A DNA stretch of 7,500 bases. Source: Flavobacteriaceae bacterium (GTDB lineage Bacteria; Bacteroidota; Bacteroidia; Flavobacteriales; Flavobacteriaceae). Each line of letters begins with the position of its first letter. Positions within the stretch are counted from its first letter, which is position 1. Shown here piece by piece: positions 1 through 5,477 of the stretch. Under the pieces are notes generated by a model. That model was not told the origin of the DNA. It made no database searches and saw only the letters and a list, made by a program, of their open reading frames with translations. The position numbers were made by a program, and so were the translations under genes. The stretch covers positions 1-7,500 of the forward strand of contig JABDMQ010000244.1 of the NCBI GenBank assembly GCA_013001365.1. Direction: 5' to 3'.

Positions 1-211
1 CAACAAGAAAATAAATTGTTCGATAGCCTGCCATTTCTGCATTCTTAACTAAGAAATAGGCTAATGGTTTTCCTTCTGACCCCAATTCAATAAGGCCTTT
101 GTGAAGTGAATTGGCTTGCGTAGCTAACCGAGCAGGAATTGCTTCTTTAGTTTGAGAAGATTTCATGCGCGAGGAAGCGCCACCTGCCAATATCACAAGA
201 CTTGTATTCAT
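1..211 (-). CDS. Sugar-nucleotidyltransferase, N-terminal part (runs off the left edge)
   Basis: Only the first 70 codons are present; the gene continues beyond position 1. The N-terminus reads MNTSLVILAGGASSRM, the nucleotide-binding loop of NTP-transferase enzymes (LAGG at residues 8-11 with Arg15). A conserved-type Lys follows in HKGLIELG, and then a KPLAYFLVKNAEMAGY stretch that looks like the next Rossmann-like helix. Family members condense a sugar-1-phosphate with an NTP to give an NDP-sugar and pyrophosphate in the cytoplasm. The ATG (211-209) overlaps the TGA of the upstream GHMP kinase as ATGA, so the two are probably translationally coupled. A kinase making a sugar-1-phosphate followed by this enzyme would form a two-step salvage route. 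The sugar and nucleotide specificity cannot be read from the fragment. The frame is open to the edge with no sign of damage. Confidence 0.85.
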   Translation of the reverse strand, partial: MNTSLVILAGGASSRMKSSQTKEAIPARLATQANSLHKGLIELGSEGKPLAYFLVKNAEMAGYRTIYFLV

Positions 212-1308
212 TTGCTCTTTGATTCTATACTTGCACCTCGAGAGACATTTACTGAAAACGCATCTACAGCATCAGCTTCTGTTATTGCATTGATGATTCT
301 TTCTTCATTCTCTTCTGTGCCAATTGCGACAATACATCCGCCGCCGCCAGATCCAACAATTTTGGCACCATAAGCACCGGCTTTCAAAGCTTTGTCGATC
401 ATTTTGTCTATTCTTGGTGTTGTGATTTTCAGATTGTTTTTCAGTAACTCATGATGTCGATTCATTAGATCACCTATATATTCCAAGTCGGGTACTCTTG
501 TATTCATAGCTTTATAGGCCTTGAGCGTAATTTTATGATTCTCAATGGCAGCTTGAAAAATAGGTTTTAAATCATTGGTCAAGACACTACTGTAATTACT
601 TAGGTCTGTGATTTCTGCAGTATGGATATCAAAATCGATAAAATGGTCCGTAACTTTTCGGATTGCGGCATGCGCTTCGTTTTTAAGCTTAGATAGAGTA
701 CCTAAAGTATCTTTGGCTTCCCCTGAAACTCCAACAATTAGTTTTCCCATTGCATTCTTAAGATTGATTATTTTGTCATTCCTAGTATCAAGAAAGATAG
801 TATTACCCATTGAAATTGTGTATTGATCCATTTTACCACCTGATGAAGCATGTTCCAATACTTCAGTTTCATAAGCTAGTCTGGCAATAAGTTGTGGAGT
901 GATTCGTTCATTAATCCCAAAAATAGTTACCATTAAATGAATCCATGCTACTGTTAAGGCAGAAGAACTTGACAATCCTGCATTTATGGGAATCGTTCCG
1001 GAAACATGCATATCGAATCCAGTATTGGGTACACAGCCATACCGCCTTAATACCTTTAAAGCAATCCTTAGATAATCTCTTTCTTGGATTTCCTGAAGAG
1101 TTTGGTCAAAGTGAATAACCTCTTCTTTATTCAAATCACTCATCATTATCTTGAAATAAGCATTCTTATTGGGCTTAGCTTCAACAGTAATATATCGATT
1201 GATTGCACAGGCAATAACAGGTAATTCCAAATAATCTTGATGGTCCCCAAAAAGACAAATGCGTCCGGGTGCGCTCGATATAATCTTCTGCTTCATGTTA
1301 TTTTGCAC
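208..1308 (-). CDS. GHMP-family sugar kinase, galactokinase-like
   Basis: A 366-residue protein of normal length for galactokinase/mevalonate-type kinases, predicted to phosphorylate a sugar (probably at C1) with ATP in the cytoplasm. All three GHMP motifs are visible. The N-terminal sugar-binding signature APGRICLFGDHQDY lies at residues 13-26; the usual GEHTDY is GDHQDY here. The ATP loop PINAGLSSSSAL is at 107-118, and the C-terminal GSGGGG loop at 319-324. GGKMDQY (157-163) matches the galactokinase MDQ segment, making Asp161 the predicted catalytic base. I chose the GTG start at 1308 because GAGGT (1318-1314) lies five bases upstream; an ATG four codons later (1296) is the alternative but is badly spaced. 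It is coupled to the downstream nucleotidyltransferase by an ATGA overlap. Galactose, glucuronate, arabinose or fucose-like substrates are all possible, so no gene symbol is given. Confidence 0.9.
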   Translation of the reverse strand: MQNNMKQKIISSAPGRICLFGDHQDYLELPVIACAINRYITVEAKPNKNAYFKIMMSDLNKEEVIHFDQTLQEIQERDYLRIALKVLRRYGCVPNTGFDMHVSGTIPINAGLSSSSALTVAWIHLMVTIFGINERITPQLIARLAYETEVLEHASSGGKMDQYTISMGNTIFLDTRNDKIINLKNAMGKLIVGVSGEAKDTLGTLSKLKNEAHAAIRKVTDHFIDFDIHTAEITDLSNYSSVLTNDLKPIFQAAIENHKITLKAYKAMNTRVPDLEYIGDLMNRHHELLKNNLKITTPRIDKMIDKALKAGAYGAKIVGSGGGGCIVAIGTEENEERIINAITEADAVDAFSVNVSRGASIESKSK

Positions 1309-1313
1309 AATTT

Positions 1314-1318
1314 ACCTC
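1314..1318 (-). promoter_or_regulatory. Shine-Dalgarno GAGGT of the sugar kinase
   Basis: GAGGT is followed by five bases and then GTG (1308-1306). Most other starts in the window have no recognisable Shine-Dalgarno, as is usual in Bacteroidota, so this site is what decides the GTG start over the ATG at 1296. Confidence 0.55.
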
Positions 1319-1320
1319 GA

Positions 1321-1355
1321 TTCAACATAAATTCTTAATAGGAATTAATGTCGAA
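1321..1355 (-). other. RNA stem-loop in the intercistronic gap upstream of the sugar kinase
   Basis: In minus-strand RNA the arm at 1355-1348 (UUCGACAU) pairs with 1328-1321 (AUGUUGAA) over eight positions including one G-U. After a single U-U mismatch (1347/1329) a second five-pair helix forms, AAUUC (1346-1342) with GAAUU (1334-1330), around the 7-nt loop CUAUUAA. No U-tract follows, so it is not an intrinsic terminator. It ends three bases before the GAGGT Shine-Dalgarno of the kinase gene and fills much of the 86-bp gap after the GIY-YIG-like gene. It may protect the upstream mRNA end, mark a processing site or tune translation; the role is inferred. Confidence 0.5.
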
Positions 1356-1394
1356 CAAGATAATGATTGTAAGATTTGTTTGAAACAGATATTT

Positions 1395-1745
1395 TCAATT
1401 ATACCAGACTGCATAACCTTTTCTACGCAATTCCTTGGCAAGAATTTCTTCCATTCGCAGAGCCTGATATCTAGTTGGCAATGGATCAATATGATTATAA
1501 AGGCTAGGCCTAAGATACACGCCATATTTCTGGACAATATTAGAGGAAAGTTTATGGCCCTTCTTGTTTCTATAGCCGGATTTATGTTGCTTAAGTCGTT
1601 CCTTAGGTGATTTGGTGGTCATCCCAACATAGAGACATTCTAATATGCCATTGAACTGAGGATTAGCATTTCGAAATCTTGAATTCTCAGTAAAAACTTT
1701 CTTGGATAATTCAATTACGTAAATGCGATATTCGATCCTAGACAT
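1395..1745 (-). CDS. Small GIY-YIG-like protein
   Basis: A 116-residue protein with the outline of a GIY-YIG nuclease fold. RIYVIEL (residues 7-13) stands for the GIY strand and CLYVGMT (37-43) for the YIG strand. The helix PKERLKQHKSG carries the expected Arg50 and His54, and RMEEILAKELRRKGYAVW (97-114) carries candidate metal-binding Glu99/Glu100. About 25 residues separate the two signature strands, roughly twice the usual gap. From memory, proteins of this shape (LYVGMT, ERxxxHK, LRPxLY, AEELRRKGYAVW) are widespread and have been labelled both GIY-YIG nuclease and, doubtfully, ribose-5-phosphate isomerase. The ATG at 1745 is supported by GAAGG (1754-1750) four bases upstream. It lies between glycan genes on the same strand, with no evident link to glycan chemistry. 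Nuclease activity is unproven; confidence is high in the gene and moderate in the fold. Confidence 0.75.
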   Translation of the reverse strand: MSRIEYRIYVIELSKKVFTENSRFRNANPQFNGILECLYVGMTTKSPKERLKQHKSGYRNKKGHKLSSNIVQKYGVYLRPSLYNHIDPLPTRYQALRMEEILAKELRRKGYAVWYN

Positions 1746-1772
1746 GTTACCTTCAGTTTAAACTAGTAGCCA

Positions 1773-1791
1773 AGCATTACTAAAAAATGCT
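1773..1791 (-). other. Small hairpin between acyltransferase and GIY-YIG-like genes
   Basis: AGCATT (1773-1778) and AATGCT (1786-1791) form a perfect 6-bp inverted repeat with a 7-nt loop, inside the 53-bp gap eight bases after the stop of the FemAB-like gene. In minus-strand RNA the stem is followed by UGGCUACUAG rather than a U-tract, so it is at best a weak pause or mRNA-end structure. The stem is short and AT-rich and could be chance. Confidence 0.3.
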
Positions 1792-1798
1792 AAGTACG

Positions 1799-2824
1799 TT
1801 ATCCTTCGTATCTATATAATGGAAAGAAATCCACTTCTGCATTTGCTCTTGAAACGCCTTTTGCTTCACAAAGTTGGTCGTAAATTTCTTTGTTAACTAT
1901 ATATTTCCAGACATTAAAGGTCTTGAAATCTTTTGAAAATGATGATTTGAATTGTAATAAAGGATTATCCTTACCTCCAACACCGCCGCCTAGGTTAAAA
2001 TACGTATAGCCCTGTTCGGTGCCTTTAATCCTTGTTTCATCAATTAACAATCGGACTGGTGTCATCCTCAAATAGTCGTTATAAGTGCCCGACATATGGT
2101 ATTGAATTATGTCCTTTGTTTTGATCATCATGGCCGCTGAAATAATCTTGTCAGTTTCATTTTCGATAGCAATCAATACGTCAGTCTCAAAGTCTTCACT
2201 GTTTATCAAGCCAAAGAAATAATCCTTACTGAAGTAATACTGGTCCTTAGCCTTTACCCTGTCCATATTTTCATAAAAGAGATCTATAAAAAGCAATACG
2301 TCCTCTTCCTTCTTGCTATATTTAACGGTACATTGCTTTCCATATTTATTGACATACCTTTTTGTAGTCTTTGAGTAATTTGCCCTTTGAGTAACTAGGT
2401 CTTGAGTAAGGTCAATATTAACAACCACACCGACATCCTCGATTTGACCGAGGTTTTTCAAGATTTCTTCTTGATGATCGACAAACGGGTTCAATCTTGA
2501 GAAAACGCTGATTATTTTCTTATCCAGAAATATTTGATGCATTTCTTCTTCAAAAAGACCATGATCGTAATCATCTTGAATATTCGAGCAAATTGGACCG
2601 CCATAACCCCATACACAGGTGGCATCATAATACTCAGTGTCTGGAATTGGTCGAATTAAAAAAGGAATAGCAATTCTTGTATCATTATTTTGAAACAAAA
2701 GCAAAACAGGTTCTTCTAACTCTTGCTTCGAATAATAATTATAATCATAGGTATGGTAGCAATCGTATTTATCGAAGAACTTTAATGCCTCGTCCCATTC
2801 CTTCTTATCTGTTATGTATTTCAT
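1799..2824 (-). CDS. FemAB-like / GNAT-fold acyl- or aminoacyltransferase
   Basis: A 341-residue protein resembling the FemAB-related GNAT-fold transferases common in exopolysaccharide clusters. Visible features are an N-terminal half with WGYGGP (residues 72-77) and SRLNPF (109-114), a basic segment NYSKTTKRYVNKYG (149-162) typical of the region joining the two GNAT-like domains, a second half with IISAAMMI (227-234) and YHMSGTYNDY (242-251), and the signature FNLGGG (276-281) followed by QFKSSFS (291-297). FemX/FemAB enzymes transfer amino acids from aminoacyl-tRNA to peptidoglycan precursors; related proteins in glycan loci are thought to acylate sugars or surface polymers. Donor and acceptor are not readable here. 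No signal peptide or membrane segment is seen, so it should act on a cytoplasmic or membrane-attached precursor. The ATG at 2824 has no Shine-Dalgarno and an AT-rich leader. The neighbours make a glycan-decorating role likely. Confidence 0.8.
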   Translation of the reverse strand: MKYITDKKEWDEALKFFDKYDCYHTYDYNYYSKQELEEPVLLLFQNNDTRIAIPFLIRPIPDTEYYDATCVWGYGGPICSNIQDDYDHGLFEEEMHQIFLDKKIISVFSRLNPFVDHQEEILKNLGQIEDVGVVVNIDLTQDLVTQRANYSKTTKRYVNKYGKQCTVKYSKKEEDVLLFIDLFYENMDRVKAKDQYYFSKDYFFGLINSEDFETDVLIAIENETDKIISAAMMIKTKDIIQYHMSGTYNDYLRMTPVRLLIDETRIKGTEQGYTYFNLGGGVGGKDNPLLQFKSSFSKDFKTFNVWKYIVNKEIYDQLCEAKGVSRANAEVDFFPLYRYEG

Positions 2825-2854
2825 GCAGTTTGGTACTTTAATTTAATTAATCTT

Positions 2855-2890
2855 TCGCCTTACAACTTAAGGAATATTGCAGTAAGACAA
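2855..2890 (-). other. Possible stem-loop between phosphoglycosyl transferase and acyltransferase genes
   Basis: In minus-strand RNA UUGUCUUAC (2890-2882) can pair with GUAAGGCGA (2863-2855) over nine positions including two G-U pairs, leaving an 18-nt loop. A competing smaller hairpin, CCTTA/TAAGG (2858-2862 and 2868-2872), is embedded in it. The region lies in the 92-bp gap between stop 2917 and start 2824. No U-tract follows. It could be a weak intra-operon processing or stabilising structure; chance cannot be excluded. Confidence 0.28.
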
Positions 2891-2916
2891 TTGAACTTAT
2901 TCATGCGCTCATTTTA

Positions 2917-3534
2917 TTAAATGGGTCTTTTTTCTCTAACTTCATTTATCCCTGGGTCCACATCTGGTGCCAATACGATATCTTCAGACTTAAATACTTT
3001 TTGAATGGTTTTCAGCAGGATCTGGACATCAAGCCATAAAGAAAGACGATTCACATAATCTACATCGATCCTGAATTTTTCGTCATCCGATAAAAAGTTT
3101 CTTCCTGAAATCTGGGCCAAACCTGTAATTCCCGGTCTTACATCATGTCTAGCTAATTCTTCTTCGGTATAGTACTCCAAGAATTCAACTAGTAAAGGCC
3201 TCGGCCCTACAATGCTCATATCACCCTTTAGGACATTTATTAATTGTGGGATTTCATCTAATGAAGTTTTTCTCAAGAATCTACCGAACTGCGTTAGCCT
3301 AACATTATCAGGTAAAAGATTTCCTGAACTGTCTTTCTTGTCAGTCATGGTCTTGAACTTAATTACACAAAACAATTTCTCATTCTTACCTGGCCTTAAT
3401 TGGGTGAAAAACGGTTTGCCATCATTAAGAAATATCAGAACTAATGCAATTACAACGAATATGGGAGACAACAGTATCAATCCAAATAATGATCCTAGAA
3501 AATCTATTGCTCTTTTTAGAAAAATCCTGTACAT
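2917..3534 (-). CDS. PglC-like monotopic phosphoglycosyl transferase
   Basis: A 205-residue protein with the compact form of the bacterial sugar transferase family (PglC type), without the extra N-terminal transmembrane domains of WbaP/WcaJ. It should transfer a sugar-1-phosphate from a UDP-sugar to undecaprenyl phosphate on the inner face of the cytoplasmic membrane, starting a glycan. Residues about 10-37 are hydrophobic and contain Ser23-Pro24, which in PglC breaks the re-entrant membrane helix. KFKTM lies at 59-63. The catalytic Asp-Glu dyad is SLDEIPQL with Asp93-Glu94, at the same numbers as in Campylobacter PglC as I recall it. GDMSIVGPRP (104-113) and PGITGLAQISGRN (134-146) complete the family signatures. 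The start at 3534 fits the family N-terminus and has no Shine-Dalgarno. It begins 43 bp after the flavoprotein stop, so co-transcription is likely. The sugar is unknown. Confidence 0.95.
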   Translation of the reverse strand: MYRIFLKRAIDFLGSLFGLILLSPIFVVIALVLIFLNDGKPFFTQLRPGKNEKLFCVIKFKTMTDKKDSSGNLLPDNVRLTQFGRFLRKTSLDEIPQLINVLKGDMSIVGPRPLLVEFLEYYTEEELARHDVRPGITGLAQISGRNFLSDDEKFRIDVDYVNRLSLWLDVQILLKTIQKVFKSEDIVLAPDVDPGINEVREKRPI

Positions 3535-3577
3535 GAATTGTTTTGCAAGTTAAGCGAATTATTGGGCATACATCACG

Positions 3578-5134
3578 TTAATTAGCGTAAAAGTAATCAG
3601 ACAAAGTTTGTGACAAAACCTTAGATGACCAAATTATTCTTCCGCAATGTTCTAAATGCCAGAGGGCTTTTCCTTGAATTACGTTACCAGCGAGTAATGG
3701 TCCAGTAACATGGAAATTCTCGGTTGTTTCGAAATCTTGATTTACCGCAAATCCAATTTTTGAATCGTTGGACCTACATAAACCAGAAGTGATTAGGTTC
3801 TTATGCAAAGTAGGAATGTCATCGCTTTCTAGATTCATACTGCCGATGCAGTTAATCAGAATATTGACATTATCCTTATACTCTTCTTCATTTTTAGTTG
3901 ATGTGCTGAGGTATTTCAAGTGGAATTCACCATTCCCCTTCTTAACCAATCCTGAGTATCTACCTTTAATATGTTCGAACCTCTTGTTGCCTTTTAGCAT
4001 CTTTATGGTGCCAGTATAATGCTGTCCGGCACACCGTTGTCTTCTTCCAATATCATTACCATATTGGCAAGCAAAATTCTCAAGCTCTTTCTTCGATAGG
4101 TAATCCAATAGATCACCAAAAGCATTAGAAATTATTTTAACTGTAGTTGCAGCACCAATCCCTTTTTGCTCTGCATTGTCCAGGTCCTTGTATGTTGCAT
4201 CTGCTATTTGTTTAGCTGTTAGTTCTTTTTTCTCTTTTAGAGACAAGAGATTTATGGGCTTAAATGTTCTTAAACCTTCTTCCGAGATCTTGGAATCAGG
4301 TATCATACCCAAAGTAGACAAAAAGGCAAATTTTTGAATCTTGTTTTCAAGATTTCTTTCGTCATTCAATTTATACAGCATTTCCAAAGCACTTGCATTG
4401 GCTCCTATGATCAAGACATTGGCATCTTTTTCTCCTCTTTTGTTCAAGAACTCTTCAATACTCTGCAAGGTTTTGTCTAGACCGATCCCATAAGGATCGG
4501 ATACAACCAAAAGGTCATCATCTGCACTACTATGAATATCTTGCTCAATTATTCGCGGTGGTAGTGATCCAATTCCTAGAACCACCTTTTTAGTAGTTAT
4601 TGCAAGATCGTCACCTATTATTTCATAGGACTTATCTTGTTTCTTAATGTCGAATACAAGCGAATTGATAGTGTCTATTTCTAAATGTCCATTCTTTACA
4701 GCATCTTCTAGTCTTTGGTTTACTTTTTCACTTATATACCAACCGAAAAATCTCCTAGGAATGAATAGGTCGTTCCATTCATTAGCATCTAATTGATCCT
4801 TATGCTTTTTCAGCCATTCTGAGCTCAAGGTTCCGCCTTCTTTCTTGAATTCTTCAAGTAACCATTCTTTATTCTTGTTAAGCCAAAGAATGAATTCATC
4901 TAGTTCTGGTTGTGGCAAAAAATCCACTAGAGATGTAATCAATAAACACGTCACGGTAGAACGATTACCATAAGGAATTCCAGCATGAAAATCAGAGTTC
5001 TTTTCAATTAACGCGATTTTCAGTGGTTTTGATTTCTCGACCGATTCTAGACGATCAATTAAATTAAGAAGGGTAAATGAAGTTGCAATTCCAGAGCCTA
5101 TAAAGGCAATGTCATAGTTATTAAGGTTGCTCAT
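3578..5134 (-). CDS. YdhS-like FAD/NAD(P)-binding protein of unknown substrate
   Basis: A 518-residue soluble protein with a two-dinucleotide-fold flavoprotein plan. IAFIGSGIATS at residues 9-19 is the N-terminal FAD loop, with Glu44 ending the second strand (IALIEKN) as the expected ribose-binding acid. HAGIPYG follows at 50-56 and FIPRRFFGWYI at 124-134. VVLGIGSLPPR is at 184-194, and a second nucleotide loop, VLIIGANASALE, at 240-251 may hold NAD(P). The C-terminus has NCIGSMNLE (428-436) and the FAD-closing FHVTGPLLAGN (474-484), then WHLEHCGRII. This matches the FAD-NAD(P)-binding proteins related to E. coli YdhS and, distantly, to N-hydroxylating monooxygenases. The reaction is unknown. 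It lies between a GT4 gene and a PglC-like gene, so a role in oxidising a sugar or lipid-linked glycan is possible but is inference. A 343-bp leader with candidate regulatory sites precedes it, and no Shine-Dalgarno is seen. Confidence 0.85.
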   Translation of the reverse strand: MSNLNNYDIAFIGSGIATSFTLLNLIDRLESVEKSKPLKIALIEKNSDFHAGIPYGNRSTVTCLLITSLVDFLPQPELDEFILWLNKNKEWLLEEFKKEGGTLSSEWLKKHKDQLDANEWNDLFIPRRFFGWYISEKVNQRLEDAVKNGHLEIDTINSLVFDIKKQDKSYEIIGDDLAITTKKVVLGIGSLPPRIIEQDIHSSADDDLLVVSDPYGIGLDKTLQSIEEFLNKRGEKDANVLIIGANASALEMLYKLNDERNLENKIQKFAFLSTLGMIPDSKISEEGLRTFKPINLLSLKEKKELTAKQIADATYKDLDNAEQKGIGAATTVKIISNAFGDLLDYLSKKELENFACQYGNDIGRRQRCAGQHYTGTIKMLKGNKRFEHIKGRYSGLVKKGNGEFHLKYLSTSTKNEEEYKDNVNILINCIGSMNLESDDIPTLHKNLITSGLCRSNDSKIGFAVNQDFETTENFHVTGPLLAGNVIQGKALWHLEHCGRIIWSSKVLSQTLSDYFYAN

Positions 5135-5146
5135 GTTTAATTAAAC
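5135..5146. repeat. 12-bp palindrome abutting the flavoprotein start codon
   Basis: GTTTAATTAAAC is a perfect palindrome that ends exactly where the ATG of the flavoprotein gene begins (5134). A related AGTTTAAACT palindrome (1755-1764) lies ten bases upstream of the GIY-YIG-like start. In such AT-rich DNA both could be chance, and no regulator is known for them. Confidence 0.35.
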
Positions 5147-5179
5147 TTAGATATTGGATAAATAATAAAACATTCTGTT

Positions 5180-5205
5180 ACCTAAATGATAAATATGGTT
5201 TAGGT
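5180..5205 (-). promoter_or_regulatory. ACCTAAA-N12-TTTAGGT inverted repeat in the flavoprotein leader
   Basis: ACCTAAA (5180-5186) and TTTAGGT (5199-5205) form a perfect 7-bp inverted repeat with a 12-nt spacer, 46-71 bases upstream of the flavoprotein ATG. It could act as an operator or, in RNA, as a leader hairpin. A U-rich stretch begins nine bases after the stem in minus-strand RNA, too far for a standard terminator. Confidence 0.4.
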
Positions 5206-5217
5206 TTGAGGTCAATT

Positions 5218-5261
5218 CAAAAGCTATAATTATGTTCTGATTAACATATGTTAAGCCTTTG
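5218..5261 (-). other. Nested inverted repeats in the flavoprotein leader
   Basis: In minus-strand RNA CAAAGGC (5261-5255) can pair with GCUUUUG (5224-5218) over seven positions with one G-U. Inside lies the perfect 14-bp palindrome TTAACATATGTTAA (5241-5254), which can form its own 5-bp hairpin with an AUAU loop. The result would be a branched structure upstream of the 5180-5205 hairpin. No known riboswitch class is recognised. Confidence 0.35.
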
Positions 5262-5399
5262 GATCGAGACTCAAAAATATCGAATAATCTTTAAGATTCT
5301 TCTAATTTTGGTCAAATGACAATTAAATCAGGACGAATTAATCTTCTCTCCTTGAAATGCAATTTACATCCATGAATGACTCATGTAATTCGTAGTACT

Positions 5400-5413
5400 T
5401 TGATGTTAATCAA
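5400..5413. promoter_or_regulatory. FNR/CRP-family type operator, perfect TTGAT-N4-ATCAA
   Basis: TTGATGTTAATCAA matches the FNR/ANR consensus TTGAT-N4-ATCAA at all ten defined positions. The 10-mer TGTTAATCAA, its right half with the same spacer bases, recurs at 5435-5444, and the inverse TGATTAACA occurs at 5238-5246. The box lies 65 bases after the GT4 stop and 266 bases before the flavoprotein start. I could not pair it with a clear promoter, which weakens the case. A redox-responsive CRP/FNR regulator controlling a flavoprotein gene would make sense, but this is inference. Confidence 0.42.
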
Positions 5414-5477
5414 GCATTTAGAAAATCCCTTATGTGTTAATCAATAATACGCTTGTAAACAACTCTTAGTAGTGAAA

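Larger units (their letters stand above)
5135..5477. other. 343-bp gene-free region between GT4 and flavoprotein genes
   Basis: I see no convincing gene on either strand here. It has no terminator-like hairpin with a U-tract after the GT4 stop, so read-through from the GT4 gene is possible. It holds a perfect FNR-type box (5400-5413), two related half-sites (5435-5444 and 5238-5246), a 14-bp palindrome TTAACATATGTTAA (5241-5254) nested in a longer inverted repeat (5218-5261), a 7-bp inverted repeat (5180-5205) and a 12-bp palindrome abutting the flavoprotein start (5135-5146). A weaker inverted repeat with one wobble joins 5411-5417 and 5449-5455. TATTTTTG (5279-5272, minus strand) fits the TAnnTTTG element of Bacteroidota promoters but lacks a partner TTTG at the right distance. 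It could be a promoter-bearing regulatory leader or hold an unrecognised small RNA. Confidence 0.6.

Noticed and set aside
1322..1537. A 71-codon minus-strand frame overlapping the end of the GIY-YIG-like gene
   Set aside because: It overlaps a better-supported gene in another frame and crosses the hairpin region; no motif or start signal supports it.
3212..3553. A 113-codon plus-strand reading frame over the PglC-like gene
   Set aside because: It lies antisense to a gene with full family motifs and has no recognisable protein features, so it is a shadow frame.
5348..5353. AAGGAG on the minus strand, a good Shine-Dalgarno match
   Set aside because: No ATG, GTG or TTG with an open frame follows at a usable distance, so it does not start a gene.
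5364..5388. TTACAT/ATGTAA hairpin as a terminator of the GT4 gene
   Set aside because: In minus-strand RNA no U-tract follows and the loop is 13 nt; the stem is AT-rich and weak.
5376..5447. A 23-residue plus-strand reading frame in the gene-free region
   Set aside because: It has no Shine-Dalgarno, no promoter and no recognisable sequence, and it overlaps the FNR-type box; chance is the simpler explanation.
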